Of a stretch of DNA of 64,000 nucleotides, positions 38,238-46,019 are shown in pieces. The notes beneath the pieces are model-generated. The model did not search any database, was not told the origin of the DNA, and saw only the letters and a program-made list of their open reading frames with translations. The stretch's first letter is position 1, and each line of letters begins with the position of its first letter. The stretch comes from Chitinophaga fulva (lineage in GTDB: Bacteria; Bacteroidota; Bacteroidia; Chitinophagales; Chitinophagaceae), in NCBI RefSeq assembly GCF_012927205.1, contig NZ_JABBGC010000004.1, forward strand, positions 496,001 to 560,000. Direction: 5' to 3'. Both the position numbers and the translations under genes were made by a program.

Positions 38238-39266
38238 ATGAAAAAGTTTGTGTTAACTGGTCTGATAGGATTGATGGCGATGTGGGTGCAGGCGCAGCAA
38301 CAGCCGCACTATACGCAGTATATCATGAATCCTTTCATCATCAATCCTGCTGTGGCAGGAATAGAAAACTACTGGGACCTGCGGCTGAGTCACCGGCATC
38401 AATGGGCAGGATTGAATGGTGCGCCGGTGACCACCTATCTGACGGTGCACGGGCCGTTGCGCAAATCGGATTACAGCAATGCATCGCCTACCGGCTTTGA
38501 GATGCAAGGGGAGAACCCTCGGGGCAAAGCTTACTGGCGTGACTATACGACGCCTCCGCCGCACCCCGGTGCTGGCCTGACTATCCTGAATGACAAGGCC
38601 GGGCCGCTCAACCGCTTCTCCATCAGTGCCGCTTACGCTCATCATATCAACCTGACGCCAAGGACCAGCCTCAGTGCCGGCCTGTCGCTCGGTATGCAGC
38701 AGGTGAGCCTCGATGCCAGTAAAGTGGGGTTTCTTGATCCTAACGATCCGGCCATCGGCGGTACTGGTATCCTGAACCGCTGGCGTCCTGATATCGGTGC
38801 TGGTTTGTGGCTGTATTCTGCTGATTTTTTTGCAGGCATCTCGGCGCAGAACATCATCCCCCAGAATATCGGCTATGATAACGGTAAACTGGTGGGGGAT
38901 AGCGTATACCGCGGTAAACTGGTGCCACATCTCTTTTTCACAACGGGCTATCGCTTGTGGATAAACGATGATATCAATGTGCTGCCTTCTGTGATGGTGA
39001 AGTTTATTACGGCGATGCCGGTCAGTGTAGATGTTAATGCCCGTATGATGTACCGTGACAGGCTTTGGGTAGGCGCCTCTTACCGTTTGCATGATGGTGT
39101 AGCGGGTATGTTTGGTGTGAACATCAACTCCACTTTTAATATAGGTTACTCTTACGACTATACGGCGTCTTCGTTGAATACTGTCAGCAAAGGATCGCAT
39201 GAGATCATGATCGGTTTCCTGCTGGGTAATAAATACGGAGATACCTGTCCGCGGAATGTATGGTAG
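38238..39266 (+). CDS. PorP/SprF family type IX secretion outer membrane protein
   Basis: A 342-residue second PorP/SprF. The signal peptide ends at VQAQ, then QPHYTQYIMNPFIINPAVAGIE and SHRHQWAGLNGAPVTTYL give the family start. It is clearly different from the copy at 35181, so the two may serve the two different CHU_C proteins upstream (inference). It is spaced 33 bases after the PorE-like gene and is probably in the same operon. Confidence 0.9.
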   Translation: MKKFVLTGLIGLMAMWVQAQQQPHYTQYIMNPFIINPAVAGIENYWDLRLSHRHQWAGLNGAPVTTYLTVHGPLRKSDYSNASPTGFEMQGENPRGKAYWRDYTTPPPHPGAGLTILNDKAGPLNRFSISAAYAHHINLTPRTSLSAGLSLGMQQVSLDASKVGFLDPNDPAIGGTGILNRWRPDIGAGLWLYSADFFAGISAQNIIPQNIGYDNGKLVGDSVYRGKLVPHLFFTTGYRLWINDDINVLPSVMVKFITAMPVSVDVNARMMYRDRLWVGASYRLHDGVAGMFGVNINSTFNIGYSYDYTASSLNTVSKGSHEIMIGFLLGNKYGDTCPRNVW

Positions 39267-39305
39267 AAAAAATCAATCAAAATAAACATTTAAATCCAAA
39301 CTGTA

Positions 39306-39896
39306 ATGATGAAACAAGTATTGCGTTGCATGCCCTATGCACTGGTTCTTTCTGTTGTAGTATTTTTCATGTCCTGCTCTAAAGATGGTTCCCAGGGCCC
39401 TGCTGGTCCCGCCGGTTCCAATGGTACACAAGGTCCTCAGGGCCCTAAAGGAGATCCCGGAGATCCCGGTTCCGCCAATGTTATCTATTCCGGCTGGGTG
39501 GATGTTCGTTTCCAGGGTGCTCAGACTTCTACCAGACCTGACGGCACCGTAGACACAGTCGTGTATGCGGCCACACTTAATGTACCTAAACTGGATTCCG
39601 CTGTATTGGCCAATGCCCTGGTAAATGTGTATATCAACCTGGGCACTGCTTCGCAGCAGAGCATTGTGCTGTTGCCTTACACCGATGAATTCGGGACGCT
39701 GATCCGTTACGTGGCAGCTTCCAAATCCATTAATCTTATTTCGAATGGTAATCCCAGTACCCAGACAACATCAACCGGCAAACGTTATCAGTACCGTTAC
39801 GTGATAGTGCCGGGCGGTGTGGCTGCCCGTTCTGCCAGCAGTCTGGACTGGAGAAATTATAGCCAGGTTCGGCAGGCGCTGAATCTGCAAGACTAG
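39306..39896 (+). CDS. Collagen-like repeat lipoprotein
   Basis: A 196-residue lipoprotein (a second ATG at 39309 gives 195). The signal peptide ends in the lipobox VVFFMSCSKDG. Residues about 26-53 are nine Gly-X-Y triplets (GSQGPAGPAGSNGTQGPQG and continuing), able to form a collagen-type triple helix. The remaining C-terminal domain of about 140 residues (VIYSGWVDVRF onwards) has no recognised fold. It is probably a trimeric surface stalk protein. Last gene of the T9SS cluster, with a terminator after it. Confidence 0.8.
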   Translation: MMKQVLRCMPYALVLSVVVFFMSCSKDGSQGPAGPAGSNGTQGPQGPKGDPGDPGSANVIYSGWVDVRFQGAQTSTRPDGTVDTVVYAATLNVPKLDSAVLANALVNVYINLGTASQQSIVLLPYTDEFGTLIRYVAASKSINLISNGNPSTQTTSTGKRYQYRYVIVPGGVAARSASSLDWRNYSQVRQALNLQD

Positions 39897-39928
39897 GTTA
39901 TTTACTCATAGCCTCCAGCATATAGAAA

Positions 39929-39972
39929 TAATGGTCTCCCTGTCGAGGGAGACCGTTTCCTGAACTTATTTT
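39929..39972 (+). terminator. Terminator closing the T9SS cluster
   Basis: GGTCTCCCT at 39933-39941 pairs with AGGGAGACC at 39946-39954 around a 4-base loop. A T-rich stretch follows, with a run of six T about 15 bases later. It lies between the collagen-like gene and the ECF sigma gene. Confidence 0.65.
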
Positions 39973-39992
39973 TTAACGCTTGAAACCTGTGT

Positions 39993-40571
39993 ATGAACAA
40001 GTATTCTGATTTTACCGACCACGAACTCATTCGCCTTTATATTGATGGCGATAACCATGCGTTTACCACGCTGGTACATCGTCATAAAAACAGATTGTAT
40101 ACGACTATTGTACTGCTGGTACGCAACCGCGATCTGGCAGAAGATATTTTTCAGGAAGTATTCATCAAGATTGTCAATGCCCTCCACAGCGGGCAATATG
40201 CTGACAACAACCGGTTCCTGGCCTGGGCGGTACGGATTGCGCATAATTGCTGTATCAGCCATTTCCGTAAAGCCAGCGCCTGGGGCAAAACCATGGTAGC
40301 GCCCTATAATGATGAAATGGGTGATAGCCTCGATCTGATGGAACACAGTGCAGAACACCACCTGATAATGCATGAAACGAACCAGGAGATAGGAGCTTTG
40401 CTGGACCAGCTGCCGACGGTACAGCGCGAAGCCGTGATCTTACGATATTATGCAGACCTGAGTTATAAAGAGATGGCACAGACCATCGGTATCAGTATCA
40501 ATACTGCCCTGGGCAGGGTACGCTACGCGATCATGAACCTGCGGAAACAGATGTTGGTGGAAGAGGAGTAA
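39993..40571 (+). CDS. ECF RNA polymerase sigma factor without an adjacent anti-sigma gene
   Basis: A 192-residue sigma-70 family protein. Region 2 is visible in FTTLVHRHKNRLYTTIVLLV and AEDIFQEVFIKIVNAL, and region 4 in QLPTVQREAVILRYYADLSY with the helix-turn-helix KEMAQTIGISINTALGRVRY. Unlike the gene at 12156 it has no FecR or other anti-sigma gene beside it. The next gene is convergent. It resembles the general ECF proteins of Bacteroidota, including the group to which SigP, a T9SS regulator, belongs; any link to the T9SS cluster upstream is positional inference. Confidence 0.88.
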   Translation: MNKYSDFTDHELIRLYIDGDNHAFTTLVHRHKNRLYTTIVLLVRNRDLAEDIFQEVFIKIVNALHSGQYADNNRFLAWAVRIAHNCCISHFRKASAWGKTMVAPYNDEMGDSLDLMEHSAEHHLIMHETNQEIGALLDQLPTVQREAVILRYYADLSYKEMAQTIGISINTALGRVRYAIMNLRKQMLVEEE

Positions 40572-40601
40572 TTGTCCAAATGCAGGTATATAAAGAGAGG
40601 G

Positions 40602-41579
40602 CTAGTTCAAAATATTGATGAGGTTAACCACTACTTTGATCATCATTTCCATTTCATCTGTTTTACTTTCTGCGATCATTAACGTCAATGCCACCAGTGC
40701 ATTGTCTGCAATGCGTTTTGATCCATCGGGTTTGTACAGCAAATTATTTTTCTCCATGAACCATATGAAGAGGAAAGCAGCAATCCGTTTGTTACCATCT
40801 GAAAAAGAATGGTTTTTAATGACGAAATACAACAGGTGCGCTGCTTTTTCTTCAATACTGGGATATAACTCCTTGCCGTCAAAGGTTTGATAGATGGTGG
40901 CCAGTGAACTACGGAAAGAGTCATCTTTTTCATTACCAAATAAACTGCTGCCTCCAAATTTCTCTTTCAAACCATGAATTGCTTCCATCGCTGTATGGTA
41001 GGTTATTTGAAAAATGGTATTCGTAGTAGTGTCGGCTATGAGCAACTGTTGATGATCGTATCGGTCCAATACATCCAGAGCATAGGCGTAGTCAGTTAAA
41101 ACCTTCAACAGTCCTGTGGCTTCGTCAGCCTGCAAGGGATGACTTTCCATCACATTCCCCAGGAGTCTGATGGTGTTTTTGAGTGATGTCAGTTGCTCGC
41201 TTTGTTCTTTCAGGCGTTGTTCGTTCAGTGCATAACCTTGAACCAGGTAATCCTTTAGTACCTTGTTGGCCCAAATCCGAAATTGCGTGCCTCGTCGTGA
41301 TTTAACGCGGTAGCCTACTGAAATGACTACATCAAGGGAGTAAAAAGGCTTTTGTCTGGTTACTTGTCGTGCGCCTTCGGATCTCGCAATCATTGATTCT
41401 TTAATAGTGAGTTTTTTTTCTAATTCCTCCTCCTTGTAAATGTTATTAATGTGAAGACTAATGTTTTGTTTGGTTTGTTGAAATAATTCAACCATCTGGG
41501 CCTGAGTAAGCCATATCATGTCGTCTTCTAGTTTGACCTCAATGGACGTTTGTCCATCTTGTGTTTGATAAATAAGCAT
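40602..41579 (-). CDS. RhuM family protein with C-terminal Fic/Doc domain (putative toxin)
   Basis: A 325-residue protein. The N-terminal half is the RhuM domain (MLIYQTQDGQTSIEVKLEDD, IWLTQAQMVELFQQTKQN, YRVKSRRGTQFRIWANKVL), also found with phage KilA-like proteins. The C-terminal half carries the Fic/Doc motif HSFSDGNKRIAA, whose His is the catalytic residue in AMPylating and phosphorylating Fic/Doc enzymes. The start is uncertain: ATGs at 41633 and 41612 are in frame, and 41579 fits the family best. Upstream on the same strand is a Panacea-domain gene, with a palindrome array between. A toxin role is inference from the Fic motif and the neighbour. Confidence 0.82.
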   Translation of the reverse strand: MLIYQTQDGQTSIEVKLEDDMIWLTQAQMVELFQQTKQNISLHINNIYKEEELEKKLTIKESMIARSEGARQVTRQKPFYSLDVVISVGYRVKSRRGTQFRIWANKVLKDYLVQGYALNEQRLKEQSEQLTSLKNTIRLLGNVMESHPLQADEATGLLKVLTDYAYALDVLDRYDHQQLLIADTTTNTIFQITYHTAMEAIHGLKEKFGGSSLFGNEKDDSFRSSLATIYQTFDGKELYPSIEEKAAHLLYFVIKNHSFSDGNKRIAAFLFIWFMEKNNLLYKPDGSKRIADNALVALTLMIAESKTDEMEMMIKVVVNLINILN

Positions 41580-41652
41580 ATGTTTATTGTTTAGTGTTGA
41601 GAGATGGAACATGAGCTTATTTTTTGTTGACATGAAGTATATGGTGAATTTT

Positions 41653-41660
41653 TGCAAAGT
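41653..41660 (-). promoter_or_regulatory. Possible -7 box for the RhuM/Fic gene
   Basis: On the minus strand the sequence reads TTACTTTG, seven of eight matches to TAnnTTTG, about 20 bases before the ATG at 41633. No clear -33 element. If real, the gene can be transcribed independently of the Panacea gene and downstream of the palindromes. Confidence 0.25.
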
Positions 41661-41755
41661 AAGTTGTTTTAACAAATCGACCATATTTACTTCTGTTTTA
41701 AAGCGACATGTTCTTGTTTTATAATTTCTATTATATTGTATATCAGTTGTTTATT

Positions 41756-41919
41756 CCAACTGTCAAGGAATCCTTGACAGTTGGATTTTTAAGTTTTTGC
41801 TTTGGGGTTTACGTTTCGTGGCCAACTGTCAAGGATTCCTTGACAGTTGGAATTTTAAGTTCCTGCTTTTGGGTTTGCGTTTCGTGTAGACCAACTGTCA
41901 AGGATTCCTTGACAGCTCA
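41756..41919. repeat. Array of three large palindromes with conserved spacers
   Basis: Three copies of a 29-base odd palindrome with 14-base arms around one central base lie at 41756-41784, 41822-41850 and 41891-41919. Each arm reads CCAACTGTCAAGGA. Copies 1 and 2 are perfect palindromes, while copy 3 loses the last four bases of its right arm. The spacers (37 and 40 bases) are themselves similar, both holding a TTTTAAGT stretch and a CGTTTCGTG end, so the true unit is about 66-69 bases. The array separates the Panacea and RhuM/Fic genes, and copy 3 forms the Panacea gene's end. This is not a CRISPR array, because the spacers are alike. Confidence 0.9.
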
Positions 41920-42485
41920 AAGTCTATATTGAATCTTGTAGGTGACAGAATACTTTTATGTTTTTTCCCATTTTTTAAAGCCTTATAATAATCAATCATG
42001 GATTCAACCGTAATCACCTCTTCGGAGCGTTGATACAAAGGCAACCCTTTTCTCGCCATGATCCACGGCATCTCGCGATGTGTCAGTTCTTCCAGATAAC
42101 TGGCCGAGTGTTCTCCATAAATTGAATACACCTCGTTTAACAGGTCTTCTGTTTCAGTGGAAAAATTGGTTTTCTCCAGGCCATTGGTATTTATCCCGAT
42201 AAGGCAATCGCGGCAGTTGTCTTTAAAACGTTGATACAGGCTGGGAACAACAGGCCCATGTACCCAGGCCTGAATAGGCTCACTAAAAAGTAGTTGATTA
42301 AAAACCACCAGATGCCATGCCTGTGCGTAATACACCAGCTTCTGCAACTTTAGCGGTGAAATAGTATCTCCGGCATTGGTGTCCAGTCTCGCCAGAAACC
42401 AATCTGCTACTTGATCAGCAGTATGCGCGGCTAGGTTTGGCTGATATGGTCTGCTTCCTTTAAGTCGTTTTTTCGTCGAAGCCAT
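41898..42485 (-). CDS. Panacea (DUF4065/SocA-like) domain protein, putative antitoxin
   Basis: A 195-residue protein beginning at the ATG at 42485. Residues about 20-165 form the Panacea domain (DQVADWFLARL, ISPLKLQKLVYYAQAWHLV, EPIQAWVHGPVVPSLYQRF, LEELTHREMPWIMAR). This all-helical domain is known as an antitoxin module that neutralises many unrelated toxins. No additional DNA-binding domain is evident. The last five residues and the stop codon are encoded by the third palindrome of the adjacent array. The neighbouring RhuM/Fic gene on the same strand is the likely partner, although the gap of roughly 265-320 bases is long for a toxin-antitoxin pair. Confidence 0.85.
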   Translation of the reverse strand: MASTKKRLKGSRPYQPNLAAHTADQVADWFLARLDTNAGDTISPLKLQKLVYYAQAWHLVVFNQLLFSEPIQAWVHGPVVPSLYQRFKDNCRDCLIGINTNGLEKTNFSTETEDLLNEVYSIYGEHSASYLEELTHREMPWIMARKGLPLYQRSEEVITVESMIDYYKALKNGKKHKSILSPTRFNIDFELSRNP

Positions 42486-42819
42486 ATTAATATGTATTAT
42501 TCTTATAAGGGTGCTTTTTATGGTCAGCTTTCCTCTTTCAAATAATCTGAAAAAGGTATTGGCAGATGGTAGGTTTACAAACATAATCCACGATTTTTTG
42601 GTAACAGCCTGCAATATCCACCAATCCATTCCTCCAAATGTTAACTACTTGTAAATGATCGAAATCCGATCCCGGTGATTCTCCGCGTATCATCTCTCTG
42701 ATCAGGGATCAATCCATAAAACCCAATACAGACAAGAGTTTTGATGGCCCCATAACAGTCCATGACAGCCCTGCCCGCTGATTTCTCTACTTTAGTAAAA
42801 ACAGATACAAAAATTCCAC

Positions 42820-43875
42820 ATGGCTGTAATCGCAGGTATCATATTCCACTTCATTGGCGGCTTCGCCTCGGGCAGCTTCTATATGCCCTTCAAAAAAGTA
42901 AAAGGATGGCGCTGGGAATCTTATTGGCTGGCAGGTGGACTGTTCTCCTGGCTGATAGTGCCGCCGGTAGCGGCATGGATTACCCTGCCGGGATTCGCTG
43001 AATTTATTGCGCAGGCCTCGTGGCGCACGCTGGCGGCGACTTATATATTCGGACTGTTATGGGGCATTGGTGGCCTCACATACGGACTGGGCATCCGCTA
43101 CCTGGGTATGTCACTGGGTAATTCGGTGATGCTGGGCTGCTGCTCTCTATTCGGGGCGCTGGTACCGGCGGTGTATTACAACATGGTCCCTGTTGCGGGT
43201 AAAACATCCCTGTCGGATATGCTCGGCAGCAGCTGGGGACAGGTAGTCCTGATAGGCATGCTGGTATGCCTTGCGGGCATCTGTATCTGTGGAAAGGCAG
43301 GCATGATGAAAGAAAAAGAACTGCCGGAGGAAGAAAAGAAAAAAACGGTGGCGGAGTTCAATGTGATAAAAGGATTGATAGTGGGGGTGGTATCAGGTGT
43401 TCTTAGCTCCTGTTTTGTATATGGTATCGAAGCCGGGAAAAGTATGGCGGAAATGGCGGTCACACGCGGACTGGACCCATTGTACCAAAACAACGTGACC
43501 TACGTGGTACTGCTATGGGGCGGCCTGACCACCAATCTGGTCTGGTGTCTGTTACTGAACCTGCGCAACCGCTCGTACACGGATTACACTAACAAACAAA
43601 CGCCATTGGCGGCGAACTACTTTTTCTCGGCGCTGGCCGGCACAACCTGGTTTCTGCAGTTTTTCTTTTACGGCATGGGCGAGAGCAAAGTGGGCAACGG
43701 CGCCAGTTCATGGATACTGCACATGGCCTTCATCATCCTGATCGCGAACATGTGGGGACTGGTACTCAAAGAATGGAAAGGTGTCAGTACAAGGGCGAAG
43801 GCTACTATCATCGCGGGTAATCTCACTATTCTGCTTTCTGTATTAATCGTTGGTTACGGAAACTCTCTTAAATAA
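42820..43875 (+). CDS. rhaT: L-rhamnose/proton symporter RhaT
   Basis: A 351-residue inner membrane protein with about ten hydrophobic helices, matching RhaT along its length. Recognisable stretches are the start IAGIIFHFIGGFASGSFYMPFKKVKGWRWESYW, read here in two parts (GGFASGSFYMPFKKVKG and WRWESYWLAGGLFSW), and YGLGIRYLGMSLGNSVMLG. It imports L-rhamnose with protons. First gene of a run of six co-directional genes with gaps of 8, 15, 28, minus 8 and 3 bases. A TACTTTAG sequence at 42788-42795 is a seven-of-eight match to the -7 box. Confidence 0.93.
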   Translation: MAVIAGIIFHFIGGFASGSFYMPFKKVKGWRWESYWLAGGLFSWLIVPPVAAWITLPGFAEFIAQASWRTLAATYIFGLLWGIGGLTYGLGIRYLGMSLGNSVMLGCCSLFGALVPAVYYNMVPVAGKTSLSDMLGSSWGQVVLIGMLVCLAGICICGKAGMMKEKELPEEEKKKTVAEFNVIKGLIVGVVSGVLSSCFVYGIEAGKSMAEMAVTRGLDPLYQNNVTYVVLLWGGLTTNLVWCLLLNLRNRSYTDYTNKQTPLAANYFFSALAGTTWFLQFFFYGMGESKVGNGASSWILHMAFIILIANMWGLVLKEWKGVSTRAKATIIAGNLTILLSVLIVGYGNSLK

Positions 43876-43883
43876 ATATTTGT

Positions 43884-46004
43884 ATGTCGCTGGAAAGAAC
43901 ACAGTTTAAAAATGTCAGTTATTTATGGGATGATGTTACTGCCGCAGCTATGGCCGGCGATGAAGTAGCGCTGCTGATATACCGCTCTAATCTGCTGGGC
44001 GCCGATCTGCGTCTCACCAACTATGGCGGTGGCAATACTTCCTGTAAAGCCGTGGTGCCGGACCCGCTTACCGGTAGGGAAACAGAGGTGATGTGGGTAA
44101 AAGGCTCCGGCGGCGACCTCGGTACCCTGAAACGTAATGGCCTCGCTGCGTTATACACAGACCGCCTCCGGAACCTGGAAAATGTATATCGGGGCATTGC
44201 CTTTGAAGATGAGATGGTGGAACTGTTTAATCTCTGCCTGTATGATCCTGCTTCCCGGCCTCCCTCCATCGATACCCCGCTGCATGCTTTTCTGCCATTC
44301 AAACATATCGACCACCTGCATCCGGATGCGGTGATTGCCATTGCTGCTGCGAAAAACGGAGAACAGATCACGCAGGAACTGTTCGGCGGCGCCATCGGCT
44401 GGGTGCCCTGGTTGCGCCCCGGGTTCGACCTGGGGCTGCAACTACGGCAATGCCTGCACGATCATCCGGGTATCCGGGGAATTATCCTCGGCTCCCATGG
44501 CTTGTTTACCTGGGGAGACACTGCCTACGACTGTTATATGAACACACTGGAAGTGATCGATAAAGCGGCGAATTATATCCATGCGAAAGTATCTCAGCAG
44601 CCTGCGGTATTTGGCGGCGCGGTGATACCCGACCTTCCTGGGGAAAAACGTCGCAGCCAGGCGGCCGTGCTGGTGCCAGTATTGCGGGGCTTCGCCTCTT
44701 CTTACCTGTCTATGGTGGGACATTTTACAGATGCACCAGACGTGATGCAATTCATCAACGCTAAAGACCTGCACCGCCTGGCGCCTATGGGCACCAGTTG
44801 CCCGGACCACTTCCTGCGGACGAAAATCTCCCCGCTGGTGCTGGACATCGCTCCGGAGGAAGACCTGCACGATATGGCGGCGGTGAAAAGCAGGATTGCA
44901 CCTTTATTTGAAGCCTACCGCGGGATGTATGCGGCGTATTATCAGCAATGTAAACATGATAACAGTCCGGCCATGCGTGACCCTAACCCGGTGGTGATAC
45001 TGTGGCCCGGCATCGGCATGTTCACCTTCGCCAAAGACAAACAAACAGCCCGCGTGGCGGCAGAATTTTATATCAACGCTATCCACGTCATGCGTGGATC
45101 TGAAGCAATTTCTGAGTATATTTCGTTACCAAGGCAGGAAGCTTTCAATATCGAGTACTGGCTGCTGGAAGAAGCGAAACTGCAACGGATGCCTAAGCCC
45201 AAAGCACTCAGCGGCCGTGTGGCGCTGGTAACAGGCAGTGCCGGTGGTATCGGCAAAGCCATTGCGCGGAAATTTGTGGCCGAAGGTGCGGTAGTGGTGA
45301 TCAGCGATAATGATGAAACACGCCTGCAAACCGCCAGCAGGGAGTTTGGGCAACAGGTGGGTAAAGATGCTTTTACGGCTGCATTGCTGGATGTTACCCG
45401 CCCGGCTACGATTCAACAGGCTTTTGCACAGGCGGCGCTGACTTTCGGTGGGGTAGACCTGATCGTGAACTGTGCCGGCCTCTCTATTTCCAAACCGCTG
45501 GAAGCCCATACGGAGGCGGACTGGGACCTGCTCTACGATGTGCTCGTAAAAGGACAGTTCCTCGTTACGCAGGCCGGCGTGGAAGTGATGCGGAAACAAC
45601 AGCTCGGTGGCGATGTGATCAATATCGTCAGCAAAAATGCGCTGATGAGTGGCCCGGACAATGCGGCTTATGGCTCGGCTAAAGCGGCTCAACTGCACCT
45701 TAGCAGGCTCAACGCAGCGGAGCTGGGGAAAGATCGTATACGTGTCAACGTTGTCAACCCGGATGCGGTCATCTCTGATAGTAAAATATGGGAAGGCGCC
45801 TGGGCCGAAGGCCGCGCTAAAGCATACGGTATCACGGTGGCCGAGCTGCCCGCCTTTTATGCCAAACGCACGCTGCTGAATGAAATCATCCTGCCGGAAG
45901 ATATTGCCAACGCCTGCTTTGCCTTCGCCGGTGGCCTCCTTCATAAATCAACCGGCAACGTGCTCAACGTAGATGGCGGCATTGCCGCTGCTTTTGTCAG
46001 ATAA
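43884..46004 (+). CDS. Bifunctional rhamnulose-1-phosphate aldolase/short-chain dehydrogenase
   Basis: A 706-residue fusion. Residues about 1-430 form a class II aldolase domain with zinc-binding histidines in FKHIDHLHPDAV and the later SHGLFTWGD. Residues about 435-706 form a short-chain dehydrogenase with the GSAGGIGKA nucleotide loop and catalytic Tyr and Lys in AAYGSAKAA. The first part splits L-rhamnulose 1-phosphate into dihydroxyacetone phosphate and L-lactaldehyde; the second oxidises or reduces lactaldehyde. This fusion is the standard form in many Bacteroidota and Rhizobia (RhaD/aldolase-ADH family). Its place between rhaT and the isomerase confirms the pathway. Confidence 0.92.
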   Translation: MSLERTQFKNVSYLWDDVTAAAMAGDEVALLIYRSNLLGADLRLTNYGGGNTSCKAVVPDPLTGRETEVMWVKGSGGDLGTLKRNGLAALYTDRLRNLENVYRGIAFEDEMVELFNLCLYDPASRPPSIDTPLHAFLPFKHIDHLHPDAVIAIAAAKNGEQITQELFGGAIGWVPWLRPGFDLGLQLRQCLHDHPGIRGIILGSHGLFTWGDTAYDCYMNTLEVIDKAANYIHAKVSQQPAVFGGAVIPDLPGEKRRSQAAVLVPVLRGFASSYLSMVGHFTDAPDVMQFINAKDLHRLAPMGTSCPDHFLRTKISPLVLDIAPEEDLHDMAAVKSRIAPLFEAYRGMYAAYYQQCKHDNSPAMRDPNPVVILWPGIGMFTFAKDKQTARVAAEFYINAIHVMRGSEAISEYISLPRQEAFNIEYWLLEEAKLQRMPKPKALSGRVALVTGSAGGIGKAIARKFVAEGAVVVISDNDETRLQTASREFGQQVGKDAFTAALLDVTRPATIQQAFAQAALTFGGVDLIVNCAGLSISKPLEAHTEADWDLLYDVLVKGQFLVTQAGVEVMRKQQLGGDVINIVSKNALMSGPDNAAYGSAKAAQLHLSRLNAAELGKDRIRVNVVNPDAVISDSKIWEGAWAEGRAKAYGITVAELPAFYAKRTLLNEIILPEDIANACFAFAGGLLHKSTGNVLNVDGGIAAAFVR

Positions 46005-46019
46005 TAAAAAATCGTTTGT

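Noticed and set aside
41756..41919. CRISPR array
   Set aside because: Only three repeats; the repeats are full palindromes and the spacers are similar to each other rather than unique. No cas genes nearby.
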